Below, piece by piece: positions 46,432-55,757 of a DNA stretch of 64,000 nucleotides. Numbering within the stretch: the stretch's first letter is position 1; every line of letters starts with the position of its first letter. Below the pieces are notes generated by a model. It did no database searches. It saw only the letters and a list, made by a program, of their open reading frames with translations, and was not told the DNA's origin. This stretch comes from Roseibium marinum (lineage in GTDB: Bacteria > Pseudomonadota > Alphaproteobacteria > Rhizobiales > Stappiaceae). A program made the translations under genes and the position numbers. Location: positions 124,001 through 188,000 of the forward strand of contig NZ_PPCN01000004.1 in NCBI RefSeq assembly GCF_002906165.1. Direction: 5' to 3'.

Positions 46432-48192
46432 TCATTCAGCGGCCTGGATGGCGGCTTTCTGCCGGGCCATGCGGGTCGCGCGTTTCTCCTGAATGGATTT
46501 CAGTTGTTCCGGACTGGGATCGGCGCCGCCCTCATAGGCCTCCAGGAAATCCAGAAGTTCTTCGCGGTAGGCGTAGTAATCCGGGTGGGCGAGCAGTTCC
46601 CTGCGCGAGCGCGGACGCGGCAGGTCAACCTCCATGATGTTGCCGATCCGGGCATTCGGGCCGTTGGACATCATCACCACGCGGTCGGCGAGCAGGATGG
46701 CTTCATCGACGTCATGGGTGACGCAGACCGCTGTCACCTGAGTGCGCTTCCACACATCCATCAGGACGTCCTGCAATTCCCACCGCGTCAGGCTGTCCAG
46801 CATGCCGAAAGGCTCGTCGAGCAGCAGCAGCTTCGGCGACAGGGCAAAGGCCCTGGCGATGCCGACACGCTGTTTCATGCCGTTTGAAAGGTCTCCGGCT
46901 GCCTTTTCCATGGCATCGGAAAGCCCGACCTTGGACAGGTAGTATTCGATGACGTCCCGTTTTTCGGCCCTGGAGGCATCCGGGTAGACCTTGTCGACGC
47001 CAAGCTCGACGTTCTCATAGGCCGTCAGCCAGGGCATGAGGCTGGGCGCCTGGAAGACGACTGCCCGGTCCGGACCCGCCTGGGTCACGTGAGTGCCATC
47101 CAGCACAATCGCCCCGTCGGTGATCGGATTGAGACCGGCGACCATGGACAGAACCGTGGATTTGCCGCAGCCGGAATGTCCGATCAGGGTGATGAACTCG
47201 CCCTTCCGCATCTTCAGATCGAACCCGTCGACCACCGTCAGCGGCCCCTTCGGCGTCGGGTAGACCTTCTTGAGGCGGGAAAATTCCAGATACCGGTCCT
47301 GTTTGGCCGTTTCGGCCGCACGCTCATAGGCGTCAGGCAGTTTGTCGCCACCCTTCGGCCGCTGGGTGATCGGAACGATGTTCGGCAGGACGATATCCCG
47401 CTCCGTATCCGCTCCGCGCTGCGCGCCGGCCTCCATCAGATAGGCTGTTACATCGGCGCGAAGACGGATGAAGTCCTCGTCGTGATTGAGTTCTCCCCGG
47501 TCCCGGGGACGCTTGAACGGTACGTTGAACTCAGGGCCGAGCGTCGCGTTTGTTCCCGGTTTCAGGGGAACGATCCGGTCCGCGAGCAGAATTGCCTCGT
47601 CGACATCGTTGGTGATGAGGACGATGGTCTTTTTCTCCTCCTCGCAGATCGCGGCGAACTCGTCCTGCAACTTGGCGCGGGTCAGCGCGTCGAGCGCCGA
47701 CAGCGGTTCGTCGAGCAGCAGAAGTTCCGGCTGCATCGCCAGCGCGCGCGCAACGGCCACCCTCTGGCGCATGCCCCCGGAAAGTTCCGCCGGTTTGCGG
47801 TCCCTCGCGTGCGCCAGCCCGACCATCCCGATATACTTGTCGCAGATGGCTTTTCGCTCGGCGGAGCTCTTCTTCCGGAAGACACTGTCGACAGCCAGCG
47901 CCACATTGCCCGCGACCGACAGCCACGGCATCAGCGAATAGGACTGGAAAACCACGCCCCGGTCAGGGCTGGGTCCGTCAATTTCCCTGCCCTTGAAGAC
48001 GATGCCGCCGGTGTCCGGTTCGATGAGGCCGGCAAGCAGGGAGATGAGCGTCGTCTTGCCGGTTCCGGAGAACCCCACAATGGCAATGAACTCCCCCTCT
48101 TCCACCTTCAGGTTGATGTCTTCCAGAACATCCGTCCGGTTGGCGCCCTCGCCATAGGATTTGGAGATGCCGGAGATTTCCAGAAAGGCCAT
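46432..48192 (-). CDS. Nitrate ABC transporter, fused NrtC-NrtD ATPases
   Basis: This 586-residue protein is a tandem of two complete ATPases. Domain 1 (about 1-250) has [17 protein letters not shown] and LLLLDEP. Domain 2 (about 300-560) has GHSGCGKST, a signature LSNGMKQR and LLLLDEP. A linker of about 50 residues separates them. Cyanobacterial NrtC and NrtD are separate genes, with NrtC carrying a binding domain; here that domain is absent. It energises nitrate (or nitrite) import with NrtB. It starts 10 bp after nrtB. Confidence 0.92.
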   Translation of the reverse strand: MAFLEISGISKSYGEGANRTDVLEDINLKVEEGEFIAIVGFSGTGKTTLISLLAGLIEPDTGGIVFKGREIDGPSPDRGVVFQSYSLMPWLSVAGNVALAVDSVFRKKSSAERKAICDKYIGMVGLAHARDRKPAELSGGMRQRVAVARALAMQPELLLLDEPLSALDALTRAKLQDEFAAICEEEKKTIVLITNDVDEAILLADRIVPLKPGTNATLGPEFNVPFKRPRDRGELNHDEDFIRLRADVTAYLMEAGAQRGADTERDIVLPNIVPITQRPKGGDKLPDAYERAAETAKQDRYLEFSRLKKVYPTPKGPLTVVDGFDLKMRKGEFITLIGHSGCGKSTVLSMVAGLNPITDGAIVLDGTHVTQAGPDRAVVFQAPSLMPWLTAYENVELGVDKVYPDASRAEKRDVIEYYLSKVGLSDAMEKAAGDLSNGMKQRVGIARAFALSPKLLLLDEPFGMLDSLTRWELQDVLMDVWKRTQVTAVCVTHDVDEAILLADRVVMMSNGPNARIGNIMEVDLPRPRSRRELLAHPDYYAYREELLDFLEAYEGGADPSPEQLKSIQEKRATRMARQKAAIQAAE

Positions 48193-48202
48193 ATCGGTCT
48201 CC

Positions 48203-49285
48203 TTACCGGTTCGCCGAGAACGTGAAGGCGCGTTGCAGGGCGAACATCAGCCGGTCGAGCAGGAACCCGATGACGCCGATGGTCAGCACAGCGACCATGA
48301 TCTTTGCGAGAGACTGCGAAGAGCCGTTCTGGAACTCGTCCCAGACGAATTTTCCCAGTCCCGGGTTCTGCGCCAGCATTTCCGCGGCGATCAGCACCAT
48401 CCAGCCCACACCCAGCGACAGCCGCAGCCCGGTGAAGATCAGTGGCAGGGAGGACGGCAGCACGAGCTTGGTGATGGTCTTCCAGGTCGGCAATTGCAGG
48501 ACACGGCCGACATTCATCAGGTCCTTGTCGACCGACGCAACGCCCAGCGCCGTGTTGATCAGGGTCGGCCACATGGAGCACAGCGTCACGGTAACGGCGG
48601 AGATCAACAGGGATTTCGACAGCCAGTCGACGGGATCCGCATAGGTCGCGGAAATGATCATGGTAACGATCGGCAGCCATGCGAGCGGCGAGACCGGTTT
48701 GAAAATCTGGACAAGCGGATTGATCGCGCCGTTGAAGGAGCGCGACAGACCGGATGCGATCCCGAGGGGGACGGCGATGATCGTCGCGATCAGAAAACCG
48801 AGCCCCACGGTTTTCAGCGACGTGCCGATCTGGTCGATATAGGTCGGCTTGCCGGTATAGTCGCGCCACTTGACCTTGTCGGACTTGCCGTCCGCTACCA
48901 GCTTGGCATTGCGCTTTTCCTGGCGTTCGAAGAAAGCGTCGGCCTTGCCGCGCTCGCGCACATGATCTTCCCAGAGATTGACGGTCTGGTCCCAGACCTG
49001 CGCCGGACCGGGCACGGCCCCCAGGGACGTTTGAACCTGCGGCGCCAGAATGCCCCACAGGACCAGAAAGGCGGCGATGCCCAGAAGCGGGATCACAAGC
49101 ACCCGCTTGAGTTCCCCCATCTGTTCCCTGGGGCTGTCGCCGGCGGCGATCTTCAGGAGCGGCACGGTCCACGACAGACCGAGCGCATCCAGCCAGCCGG
49201 CAGCCTTGTTGATCCGCGTGAAGAGCTTCTCCCGGCGCGCGGCGCGGGCAATATCCTGACTGCCTGCGGTGTCGGCATTGGCCAT
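48203..49285 (-). CDS. nrtB: Nitrate ABC transporter permease NrtB
   Basis: This 360-residue permease has six or so membrane spans. The first is near residues 88-107; an extended hydrophilic loop (about 110-170) precedes the core. The binding-protein-dependent permease motif EAA-like loop [20 protein letters not shown] contacts the ATPases. The long insertion after the first span is seen in proteobacterial NrtB. It follows nrtA by 86 bp. Confidence 0.93.
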   Translation of the reverse strand: MANADTAGSQDIARAARREKLFTRINKAAGWLDALGLSWTVPLLKIAAGDSPREQMGELKRVLVIPLLGIAAFLVLWGILAPQVQTSLGAVPGPAQVWDQTVNLWEDHVRERGKADAFFERQEKRNAKLVADGKSDKVKWRDYTGKPTYIDQIGTSLKTVGLGFLIATIIAVPLGIASGLSRSFNGAINPLVQIFKPVSPLAWLPIVTMIISATYADPVDWLSKSLLISAVTVTLCSMWPTLINTALGVASVDKDLMNVGRVLQLPTWKTITKLVLPSSLPLIFTGLRLSLGVGWMVLIAAEMLAQNPGLGKFVWDEFQNGSSQSLAKIMVAVLTIGVIGFLLDRLMFALQRAFTFSANR

Positions 49286-49371
49286 AATGAGGGTCCTCGT
49301 CTCGAATTTCTGATGCTCAATGGGAAAAGAAGGAGCGGCGGTTTGTGCCCTCGCCGCTCCGCTTCCGGCCC

Positions 49372-50772
49372 TTATCCGCCGACGACATCGCTGCCGGTCA
49401 CGACCTGATTGCCCTTGAGGCCGATCGGCAGGCTGTCGATATAGGCGTTCGGCTGTTTGCCGTCGTAGGCGATGCCGTCGATGACATCCCCGGCCGGGGT
49501 CGGCGCCCGGTAACCGTCGGTGTCCCAGGGGAAGTCTTCCCTCGCGACATGGCCGTCCTCGACCAGCAATTCAGCGGCTTGGAGATAGATGTCCGGGCGG
49601 TAGACCGACTTCGCCACCTCGTCGTACCAGCTGTCGGGCTTGTATTCGCCGATCTGGCCCCAGCGGCGCATCTGGGTCAGATACCAGACCGCGTCCGAGT
49701 AGTAGGGATAGGTCGCGAAGTAGCGGTAGAAGACGTTGAAGTCGGGAACGTCGCGCTTGTCGCCCTTTTCGTATTCGAAGGTGCCGGTCATGGAATTGGC
49801 GATGACTTCCGCGTCCGCACCGACATATTCGGACCGGGCGAGGATCTCGACCGCTTCCATGCGATTGGCGTTGTCGTTTTCATCCAGCCACTTGGCCGCA
49901 CGGATCAGCGCCTTGGTGACGGCAAGCGTGGTGTTCGGATATTCCTCGGTGAACTCCTGCGTCATTCCGAAGACCTTCTCCGGATTGTTCTTCCAGATTT
50001 CGTAGTCGGTGATCACCGGAACGCCGATCCCCTTGAAGACCGCCTGCTGGTTCCACGGTTCGCCGACGCAATAGCCGTAGATGGTGCCGGCCTCGAGCGT
50101 TGAGGGCATCTGCGGCGGCGGGGTGACCGACAAAAGCGCGTCCGCCTGGATCTGGCCGGAGATGTCCGTGTCGGAATAGAAGCCGGGATGAATGTCGCCG
50201 GAGGCGAGCCAGTAGCGCAGCTCGTAGTTATGGGTGGAGACCGGGAACACCATGCCCATGTTGAACGGCTTGCCGTCGGCCTTGAATTTGTCGACAACCG
50301 GCTTCAGAGCGGTCGCCTTGACAGGATGTACCGGCTTGCCGTCGTCCTGCATTTCCAGATGCGGCTTCATCATCTCCCAGATTTCGTTGGAAACGGTGAT
50401 GCCGTTGCCGTTGAGATCCATGGAGAACGGCGTGACGATATGCGCCTTTGTACCGAAGCCGATGGTAGCCGCCAGCGGCTGACCGGCCAGCATATGCGCC
50501 CCGTCCAGTTCCCCGGTGATCACCCGGTCGAGAAGAACCTTCCAGTTGGCCTGCGGCTCCAGGGTGACGAAAAGCCCCTCGTCCTCGAAATAACCGAGCT
50601 CATAGGCAACCGCGAGCGGCGCCATGTCGGTCAGCTTGATGAAACCGAAGGTCAGCTCGTCCTTTTCGACATCCAGCATCTCGGCAAACGCACTGGAAGC
50701 GGGCGCCAGCGCCGTGGCCGCCATCAGGGCGCCAAGAGCAACCCGGCGGGTGATCTTTATTGTCGTTGACAT
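49372..50772 (-). CDS. nrtA: Nitrate ABC transporter substrate-binding protein NrtA
   Basis: This 466-residue periplasmic nitrate-binding protein starts [18 protein letters not shown]; the twin arginines and AFA cleavage near residue 31 suggest Tat or Sec export. Family landmarks are [37 protein letters not shown] and [15 protein letters not shown] seven-codon longer start exists, but AGAGGAC precedes the chosen ATG. It is the first structural gene after the leader terminator at 50828-50893 and is paralogous to NasS, encoded just upstream. Confidence 0.94.
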   Translation of the reverse strand: MSTTIKITRRVALGALMAATALAPASSAFAEMLDVEKDELTFGFIKLTDMAPLAVAYELGYFEDEGLFVTLEPQANWKVLLDRVITGELDGAHMLAGQPLAATIGFGTKAHIVTPFSMDLNGNGITVSNEIWEMMKPHLEMQDDGKPVHPVKATALKPVVDKFKADGKPFNMGMVFPVSTHNYELRYWLASGDIHPGFYSDTDISGQIQADALLSVTPPPQMPSTLEAGTIYGYCVGEPWNQQAVFKGIGVPVITDYEIWKNNPEKVFGMTQEFTEEYPNTTLAVTKALIRAAKWLDENDNANRMEAVEILARSEYVGADAEVIANSMTGTFEYEKGDKRDVPDFNVFYRYFATYPYYSDAVWYLTQMRRWGQIGEYKPDSWYDEVAKSVYRPDIYLQAAELLVEDGHVAREDFPWDTDGYRAPTPAGDVIDGIAYDGKQPNAYIDSLPIGLKGNQVVTGSDVVGG

Positions 50773-50827
50773 CGTTTCGTCCTCTTCCCTCATCTGCCCT
50801 GCGCCAGCCCGGCTGGGCCCAGGCGCA

Positions 50828-50893
50828 AATAAAAAAGCCGCCGTCTGACCAGCATGAATGGAAGGAGACCATGCAGATCAGAGCGGCGGCTTT
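50828..50893 (-). terminator. Leader terminator of the nrt-nir-nas operon (NasT target)
   Basis: On the minus strand AAAGCCGCCG (50893-50884) pairs with CGGCGGCTTT (50843-50834). The stem continues inward through CTGATC/GGTCAG and GCATG/CATGC, and the T6 tract spans 50836-50831. It lies between the sigma54 promoter and nrtA, so the operon cannot be transcribed unless it is bypassed. NasT-type ANTAR proteins act exactly this way in other bacteria; I could not confidently draw the two hexaloop hairpins they bind. Confidence 0.85.
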
Positions 50894-50954
50894 GCCTGAG
50901 CACCCGGCAACGGGCGCGATATCACTTGGGCCAGCGTCGGCCACGCCTCACTTG

Positions 50955-50972
50955 AAGCACGAAACATGCCAA
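50955..50972 (-). promoter_or_regulatory. Sigma54 promoter of the nitrate operon
   Basis: The minus strand reads TTGGCATGTTTCGTGCTT. GG and GC are 10 bp apart as required for -24/-12 recognition (consensus TGGCAC-N5-TTGCA). Transcription would begin near 50945, giving a leader of about 110 nt up to the terminator. NtrC control is expected, but I found no clear NtrC site in the 150 bp upstream. Confidence 0.65.
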
Positions 50973-51120
50973 CCAGGTGATTTTCGAATTTACCGATAAT
51001 TCACAGATGCTTACGCAATAGGTCGCTGTAGGCCCGTTTGCGCTGCCTGCATGAATTAAGGGCTGCAACCGCAGGCAGTTGAACTTTTTTTGTGCATTGC
51101 AGCGCACCTGAGCGGAAAGT

Positions 51121-51138
51121 GCCGCGCTTTTTCGCGGC
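51121..51138 (-). terminator. Hairpin at the nasS stop
   Basis: GCCGCG and CGCGGC pair around a 6-nt loop immediately at the end of nasS. No good T tract follows on the minus strand (ACTTTCC), so termination may be partial. Confidence 0.4.
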
Positions 51139-52247
51139 TAGAATTCCCGGCCGTCGAACATGCGGATTGGCGCATCCCGGGGCACGTTTTCCAGCCCCAG
51201 AGCCGACAGATAGATGTCCGGGGAAAAAATCCTGGCCACCTCCGCTGAGGCATCTTCCGATCGCTCCGCCTGACCCCAGCGCACCATCTGCTCATGGAAC
51301 CACTTGCCGTGCACCGGCATCGGCGCCATCTTCGCCCCGCCCGGGAATGTCAGAAAGTCCGGCACCTGCTTCATCGTGTTCCGGCCGAGGCGCATGCTGC
51401 CCTCAAGCGCCGGAAGGCAAATCTCCACCGGACAGCCGAGCATATCGGTGCGCGCGAGCAGTCCCGCGAGCTGCTCCACGTTTTGTGCGGAAGCGCACCA
51501 GTCGGCGGCCCTGGACAAGGCACGCAGAAGGGCAGCCAGGGTCCGGGGATTGGCCTCCGCCCATTTCCGGGTGACGCCGAGCACCTTTTCGGGACTGTCG
51601 GGCCAGATGGCCTGCTTGTAGGTTGCGATCCGGCCCGTCCCGGCCGCCACCGCCGCCGTATTCCACGGCTCTCCGACGCAATAGCCGTCAAGCTGGCCGG
51701 TCGCGAGCGCATCCGCCATGATCTGCGGCGCAAGGACGGTGATTTCCACATCTCTGTCGGGATCCAGACCGGCGGCCGCGATCCAGTAGCGCAATTCGTA
51801 GGCGTGTCCGGAAAACGGATGGACCACGCCGAAATGCAGGCGCGGTGCTGCTTCTGAGCGCCGGCTCTCGATGACTGCCGCCAGCGCCCTGCCGGTCGAG
51901 GCGGGATCGCCCTCCGTGTCGGCGCCCCCGGCCGCCATGTCCGCCCAAAGGCTGGTCGAGACCGTTATGGCATTCCCGCCCAGACCGAGCAGCATGGGCG
52001 CCAGCATAGGCACGGCCAGACTGGTCAGATTCAGGCTTGCCGCGATCGGCATCGGCGCCAGCATATGAGCGACATCGAAATGACCGACGGCGATCCGGTC
52101 GCGGATATTCGCCCAGGAGGTTTCCCTGACGAGCTTCAGCGCGATGCCTTCCTGCTCCGCGAACCCCATTTCCGCGGCAGCCACCAGAACCGCGCTGTCC
52201 AGCAGAGGAATAAAACCGGCAATGACGGGTGTTAAGCTCTTGTCCAT
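51138..52247 (-). CDS. nasS: Nitrate sensor NasS
   Basis: This 369-residue protein is homologous to NrtA but lacks a signal peptide (starts MDKSLTPVIAGFIPLLDSAV), so it is cytoplasmic. The nitrate-site landmarks FDVAHMLAPMP, GNAITVS, LRYWIAAAGLDP and [14 protein letters not shown] are kept. In known systems NasS holds NasT inactive until nitrate or nitrite binds. It lies 59 bp after nasT and directly before the operon leader, matching the established NasS-NasT arrangement. Confidence 0.9.
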   Translation of the reverse strand: MDKSLTPVIAGFIPLLDSAVLVAAAEMGFAEQEGIALKLVRETSWANIRDRIAVGHFDVAHMLAPMPIAASLNLTSLAVPMLAPMLLGLGGNAITVSTSLWADMAAGGADTEGDPASTGRALAAVIESRRSEAAPRLHFGVVHPFSGHAYELRYWIAAAGLDPDRDVEITVLAPQIMADALATGQLDGYCVGEPWNTAAVAAGTGRIATYKQAIWPDSPEKVLGVTRKWAEANPRTLAALLRALSRAADWCASAQNVEQLAGLLARTDMLGCPVEICLPALEGSMRLGRNTMKQVPDFLTFPGGAKMAPMPVHGKWFHEQMVRWGQAERSEDASAEVARIFSPDIYLSALGLENVPRDAPIRMFDGREF

Positions 52248-52306
52248 AATCCTCCGGTCTCCCGACTGGCCGTTCCGCCCCGACGGCTTTTTTCAATCAG
52301 CATGGC

Positions 52307-52894
52307 TCAGTCCTCCAGCAATCCGCTGGCGATAACCAGGCTCCTGGCCACATCTATTATCTTGCGGCTCTGGTTCATGGCCGACCGGCGCAGAAGATCG
52401 TAGGCCTCCTGCTCCGACAGACCTTTTGATTTCATCAAAATGCCCTTTGCCCGGTCAATGGTTTTCCGGTCGGCGAGTTCGCTACGGGCTTCCTCCAGCT
52501 CTTCGGTCAGTTTGGAAAAAGCCCGGAACCGGCTGATGGCCATGTCCAGGATCGGCTTCACCCGCTCCCGCTTCAGCCCGTCGACGACATAGGCGGAGAC
52601 GCCGGCGTCGACTGCCGCCTCAATCGAGTGGCTGTCCGACTTGTCGACAAACATCGCGATCGGCCGCCGAACCGCGCGGGAAACCTGGAACATGTGCTCG
52701 AGCTGGTCTCGATTCGGATTTTCCAGATCGATGACGATCACATCCGGATTGATATCCGCGATCTGCCGTAGCAGTCCGCCCATCTGGTGCACGAGCATGA
52801 CCCGGTCGTGCCCGGCATCGCGCAATCCCTGCTCGATGATGGACGCCCGGATCTTGTTGTCGTCAATGACCAGAATGGAAAGCCCGAAGATCAT
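52307..52894 (-). CDS. nasT: ANTAR-domain antiterminator NasT
   Basis: This 195-residue regulator has an N-terminal receiver-like domain (ILVIDDNKIRASII, Asp56 in VIVIDLENP) and a C-terminal ANTAR RNA-binding domain (about 130-190: DRKTIDRAKGILMKSKGLSE followed by QEAYDLLRRSAMNQSRKI). ANTAR proteins bind paired hexaloop hairpins to disrupt terminators. It pairs with NasS. The receiver works without phosphorylation in characterised NasT proteins. Confidence 0.93.
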   Translation of the reverse strand: MIFGLSILVIDDNKIRASIIEQGLRDAGHDRVMLVHQMGGLLRQIADINPDVIVIDLENPNRDQLEHMFQVSRAVRRPIAMFVDKSDSHSIEAAVDAGVSAYVVDGLKRERVKPILDMAISRFRAFSKLTEELEEARSELADRKTIDRAKGILMKSKGLSEQEAYDLLRRSAMNQSRKIIDVARSLVIASGLLED

Positions 52895-53115
52895 GACGCT
52901 ATTATGCGCAGGGCTACTTTTTATGCAACAATCATGCTGCAGCGCAGCAACAATTTTATCACCGGATTGTCAACAGCCCGGAATTTCTTCCCGTTTCCTG
53001 TATGTCTTCCCGTATATGGCCATCGAAGGAACATTGTTGCCTGCCGCCCTTTCTCGCGGGAATGAGACCGCTTTTCAGGCCCATCAGAACGGACTGAGGG
53101 GGCAAGACAGGTGAA

Positions 53116-53949
53116 ATGCGCCTGGCGATGCGATACAAGCAACGCATGAAGCCAGCAAGACAGCTTATCATCCGGCGCCGGGCCGCTACGCTGCTGGCGG
53201 CCTGTCTCTCGATATTCGCCCTGGGGCCCGCGGATGCCGCCAAACTCCAGGTGATCGACAGCACTGAAGCCCCCTGGCCGTCCATAGGACGGGTGAACGT
53301 TGCCGGCTATCGGACCACCTCCATGTGCACCGGTACGCTGATTGCCCCCAACATCGTGCTGACGGCCGCGCACTGTCTCTACAACAAGCGAACCCTGAAA
53401 CCCTTTGCGGTTGACGATCTGCTCTTCATCGCCGGCGTCAGACGCGACGAATATGCGGCCCGACTGGAAGCCGCCTGTTTCAGAACCGCTGAAGGATTTG
53501 CGCCTTCAACAGACGTCAAACTGGCCGATATCCGCAATGACGTCGGCATCATCATCCTGAAGGAGGCCAGTTCGCTGGCGCCCGTCCCGCCCCTGTCCCT
53601 GCAACAGGCCGCCCGCCTTACGAAAGACACGCGGTTTCGATCTGTCGGATACCGGCGGAGCCGCCGGTATCTGCCGACCGTCGTTCCGGCCTGCAGGGTT
53701 CTGGGCAATGCGGAAGAAAGCTGGGTCACCGACTGCTCCGCCGAAAGCGGCGCGTCCGGCGGTCCGCTGCTCGTCGAAACACCTGACGGCCCGCGGGTGG
53801 CGGGCGTGATGTCGGCAAGGATCGACAAGGAACGGTCCGCTATCGTACCGTTTTTCAACTGGCAGGCCTTGCTGGAAAACCCGTCCTGCGGACAAACTCA
53901 GTCACTATCAGGCGCCGCAGCGAACCGGCCCGCCTCCACGGGAAACTGA
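53116..53949 (+). CDS. Secreted trypsin-like serine protease
   Basis: This 277-residue S1-family protease has a basic N-terminus and a hydrophobic signal (residues 22-42, cleavage after ADA likely). The catalytic triad is His86 (LTAAHCLY), Asp142 (RNDVGIIIL) and Ser214 (SGASGGPLL). Six or more cysteines suggest disulfides (CTG...AAHC; DCSAESG). AGGTGA precedes the ATG at 53116. It is divergent from nasT and not obviously part of any operon. The layout is closest to the small bacterial V8/trypsin-like group. Confidence 0.9.
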   Translation: MRLAMRYKQRMKPARQLIIRRRAATLLAACLSIFALGPADAAKLQVIDSTEAPWPSIGRVNVAGYRTTSMCTGTLIAPNIVLTAAHCLYNKRTLKPFAVDDLLFIAGVRRDEYAARLEAACFRTAEGFAPSTDVKLADIRNDVGIIILKEASSLAPVPPLSLQQAARLTKDTRFRSVGYRRSRRYLPTVVPACRVLGNAEESWVTDCSAESGASGGPLLVETPDGPRVAGVMSARIDKERSAIVPFFNWQALLENPSCGQTQSLSGAAANRPASTGN

Positions 53950-54097
53950 TCCGCTCCGGCCTTTCGGCCAAAAGACGATTTTTCACTGCCCCTTGCCACA
54001 TGGCCCGGCTATGGTGCTACCGGCGGGCAACGATTGGTCCGACAACGCGTTTTGCTCGCCGGACGCCAGATCGACAGATGCAAAGATACATTGGACG

Positions 54098-54910
54098 ATG
54101 AACCAATCCGCGCCGCCGCTTCAACCAGACCAGATCCGCGCGATCCCGCTGAACAAGCTGGCCTTCGTCGCAAGCGACACGGAGGAAGCACGCGCGGCCC
54201 TCGACAGCCTGTCGGAGCGCTACGGAAATTATTCGGTCGAAGACGCGGATGCGATTGTCGCCCTGGGTGGCGACGGGCTGATGCTGCAGACGCTTCACGC
54301 CCATATGAGCAGCGGCAAACCGATCTACGGCATGAACCGCGGTTCGGTCGGTTTCCTGATGAACGAGTACCGCGAAGACGGTCTTGAGGAGAGGCTGGCC
54401 AAGGCGGATATCACCACGATCCGCCCGCTTGAAATGACGGCAGTCGGAGAGGACGGCACCACGCAAAAAGCGCTGGCGATCAATGAAGTCTCACTGTTGC
54501 GCCAGACTTCGCAGGCCGCACGCCTGAGAATTTCCGTCGACGGCCGGGTCAGGCTGGAGGAACTGGTCTGCGACGGCTGTATCATCGCCACCCCTGCCGG
54601 CAGCACGGCTTATAACCTGTCGGCTCACGGCCCCATTCTGCCGATCACGGCCCATCTTCTGGCCTTGACACCGATCAGCGCCTTCCGCCCGCGGCGCTGG
54701 CGGGGCGCCTTGCTGCCGAATTCGGCAAAGGTCGACATCGAAATCGTCGATCCCGCGAAACGGCCCGTCAGCGCGTCCGCCGATCACAGGGAATTTCGCA
54801 ACGTCACCCATGTCGCGATCGAGGAATCGACCCGCCTTGAAGGGCTGATCATGTTTGATTCCGATCACGGCTGGGACGAGCGTATCCTGACGGAAATGTT
54901 CCGTTATTGA
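54098..54910 (+). CDS. nadK: NAD kinase
   Basis: This 270-residue kinase phosphorylates NAD to NADP. The signature GGDG is at residues 57-60 ([11 protein letters not shown]). The second conserved block [19 protein letters not shown] and the [10 protein letters not shown] region are intact. The start [12 protein letters not shown] is preferred; the frame opens 35 residues earlier without family similarity, and the Shine-Dalgarno (TTGGACG) is weak. It appears monocistronic. Confidence 0.93.
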   Translation: MNQSAPPLQPDQIRAIPLNKLAFVASDTEEARAALDSLSERYGNYSVEDADAIVALGGDGLMLQTLHAHMSSGKPIYGMNRGSVGFLMNEYREDGLEERLAKADITTIRPLEMTAVGEDGTTQKALAINEVSLLRQTSQAARLRISVDGRVRLEELVCDGCIIATPAGSTAYNLSAHGPILPITAHLLALTPISAFRPRRWRGALLPNSAKVDIEIVDPAKRPVSASADHREFRNVTHVAIEESTRLEGLIMFDSDHGWDERILTEMFRY

Positions 54911-54972
54911 TCGTGGCCCGGTCCTGTCGCGGTCAAAGGCACTGATAAAAATCACTCCGGCAAGACCCTGTT

Positions 54973-54992
54973 AAGTATGATTGACCATACTT
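54973..54992. promoter_or_regulatory. Palindrome upstream of the Hpt gene
   Basis: AAGTATGATTGACCATACTT has perfect 7-bp arms (AAGTATG/CATACTT) around a 6-bp spacer. It lies about 64 bp before the Hpt start, a plausible operator position. No regulator gene is adjacent. Confidence 0.5.
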
Positions 54993-55055
54993 GAGCTGAC
55001 CGGAGCGTTTCTCGCTCATCCCCTTGCAGCACTGCAGACGAGGACGAAAGCTGCC

Positions 55056-55580
55056 ATGGCCGACACTGCCAAGGATCAGAATTACGAAATCCTGTCACCG
55101 CCGGGCGATTTGCGCAGCAAGGTGCGTGAACTGACACCTCGCGAAGCCAAGAAATTCGATCCGGTCAAGGCCGCCGAGGATGCGATGCACCGCCTCTCCC
55201 AGCATTTCGGCGCCTGGATGGACAATGAAACAAGGGCGCTCACAAGCGCCTGGGAAGCCGTGCAAGCCGAAGGCATGTCGGAAGAAACGCTGGCGACACT
55301 GTTTCAGGCCGCGCACAATATCAAGGGTCAGGCCCTCACACTCGGCTTTCCGCTGGTCGGCGAAGCGGCCGCCAGTTTCTGCCATCTGATCGAGACCGTC
55401 CCCTCCCCCGCCGCCTTGCCGCTTGACCTGACCGAACGCTATGTGGAAGCCATCCGGGCGATGGTCAAGGAAGGCGCAAGGGACGACGCCAACAGGACAG
55501 GCGTTCAGTTGCTGGAAACCCTGAAGACCGTGACCGGCGATTTTCTGGCGCAGTTTCCGCCAAAACCTGACGACGTGTGA
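55056..55580 (+). CDS. Hpt (histidine phosphotransfer) domain protein
   Basis: This 174-residue cytoplasmic protein has a C-terminal four-helix Hpt domain. The phospho-accepting residue is His87 in FQAAHNIKGQALTLGF. The N-terminal 45 residues (DLRSKVRELTPREAKKFDPV) are charged and probably unstructured. Proteins of this length are common stand-alone phosphorelay carriers in alphaproteobacteria. Partner kinases are not in the window. The ATG at 55056 follows GAGGACGAAAG. Confidence 0.85.
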   Translation: MADTAKDQNYEILSPPGDLRSKVRELTPREAKKFDPVKAAEDAMHRLSQHFGAWMDNETRALTSAWEAVQAEGMSEETLATLFQAAHNIKGQALTLGFPLVGEAAASFCHLIETVPSPAALPLDLTERYVEAIRAMVKEGARDDANRTGVQLLETLKTVTGDFLAQFPPKPDDV

Positions 55581-55757
55581 TCTTCGCAACCTTATGGATC
55601 TTCATGAGTCCGCATGGGCGCCAAACGCGTTTTCGAAATGGCGCGGCGCCTGACGGGTGACAATGCCGGCTGGCATGCATTTCGCCTCTGGTTACAACGG
55701 GTTGATTGACACCCAAATTGGCAGGTTTTATCGTCTGAACTTTCATGGAGAACTGCC

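Noticed and set aside
51061..51110. GTGC-N8-GCAC as an NtrC site upstream of the sigma54 promoter
   Set aside because: NtrC sites are GCAC-N7-GTGC in the opposite arm order; this palindrome does not match.
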